The notes below the pieces were generated by a model. It was not told where the DNA came from. It saw nothing but the letters and a program-made list of their open reading frames with translations, and did not search any database. Made by a program: the position numbers and the translations under genes. DNA of 5,785 bases from the NCBI GenBank assembly GCA_023418355.1, contig JAEZZU010000371.1, positions 1-5,785 on the forward strand. The letters are read 5' to 3'. The DNA is from Pseudomonadota bacterium (GTDB lineage: Bacteria > Pseudomonadota > Gammaproteobacteria > Burkholderiales > Burkholderiaceae_C). This document shows, piece by piece, positions 5,660 through 5,785 of the stretch; within the stretch, counting starts at the first letter, position 1; each line of letters opens with the position of its first letter.

Positions 5660-5770
5660 CAAAGTTATTTGAATGAGTTTTGCTACAAATTTAACCGTCG
5701 TTATTTTGGTGAAAGCCTTTTTGACAGGCTTATGATAGCTTCTGTTACATATAAAAACTCATTTGGGTAA
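5660..5770 (+). pseudogene. C-terminal remnant of an IS1595-family transposase
   Basis: The plus-strand frame from 5660 reads QSYLNEFCYKFNRRYFGESL, then FDRLMIASVT, and stops at TAA 5768-5770 after 36 codons. The pattern YLNEFCYKFNRR followed by LFDRL is the conserved C-terminal end of the IS1595/ISXO2-like transposase domain. The rest of the protein, including its catalytic residues, is absent: the frame runs leftward directly into the terminus of the IS1-family element and meets a stop (TAA at 5615-5617). The gene is therefore decapitated at the IS border and non-functional. The 15 bp after its stop may belong to the original element, whose far end is outside the window. The assignment is from pattern recognition, without alignment. 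Confidence 0.8.
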
Positions 5771-5785
5771 TATTGCGGATATTCA

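Noticed and set aside
4794..5667. Target-site duplication flanking the IS1-family element
   Set aside because: The 8-9 bp on each side do not match for the best boundary pair. A shared TTTGAA on both flanks is too short and wrongly placed.

Overview
The window is part of a Bacteroidetes conjugative element (an ICE/conjugative transposon of the CTnDOT/CTn341 type), with insertion-sequence debris at its right end. The host call rests on three things: a mobA-mobB-mobC gene set with the architecture of Bacteroides conjugative transposons, a TAnnTTTG-type promoter motif with weak, A-rich ribosome binding regions, and a GC-rich palindromic intergenic repeat of a kind I recall from Bacteroidetes genomes. 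The sequence does not identify the genus.

Layout. Positions 514-1 (minus strand, cut by the window edge) encode the N-terminal 171 residues of a ParA/MinD-type ATPase resembling TraA, the first gene of the tra side. Positions 515-1133 are a 619-bp divergent intergenic region. From left to right it holds a CCCCC/GGGGG palindrome just upstream of traA, an AT-rich stretch in which 24 octamers keep one 8-nt phase (616-807), a candidate promoter (897-924), a 7-bp inverted repeat (965-992), and a strong compound stem-loop with repeated GACAA/TTGTC half-sites plus a second GC hairpin (1020-1086). The stem-loop ends about 50 bp before mobA, which is where oriT lies in CTn341-type elements, so it is the best oriT candidate.

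Positions 1134-4815 are the mob operon on the plus strand: mobA (ribbon-helix-helix nicking accessory protein), mobB (relaxase with Tyr17 and a His triad) and mobC (VirD4/TraG-type coupling ATPase with an N-terminal membrane domain). The genes overlap by 16 nt or are 5 nt apart. Together they would bind and nick oriT, carry the covalent strand-relaxase complex, and hand it to the mating channel.

Positions about 4803-5658 are an IS1-family element whose single-ORF transposase (minus strand) converges on mobC with a 6-nt gap. Immediately beyond its right end (5660-5770) is the C-terminal tail of a second, unrelated transposase (IS1595 family), with no N-terminal part anywhere in the window. The mob operon therefore runs straight into a junction of two insertion sequences. 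No target duplication is visible, which suggests deletion or rearrangement next to the IS1 copy. The core system is a known type. The less explained parts are the octamer array upstream of traA, the fine structure of the oriT candidate, and the IS1 end, which shares a 22-bp near-identical repeat with the transposase coding sequence.
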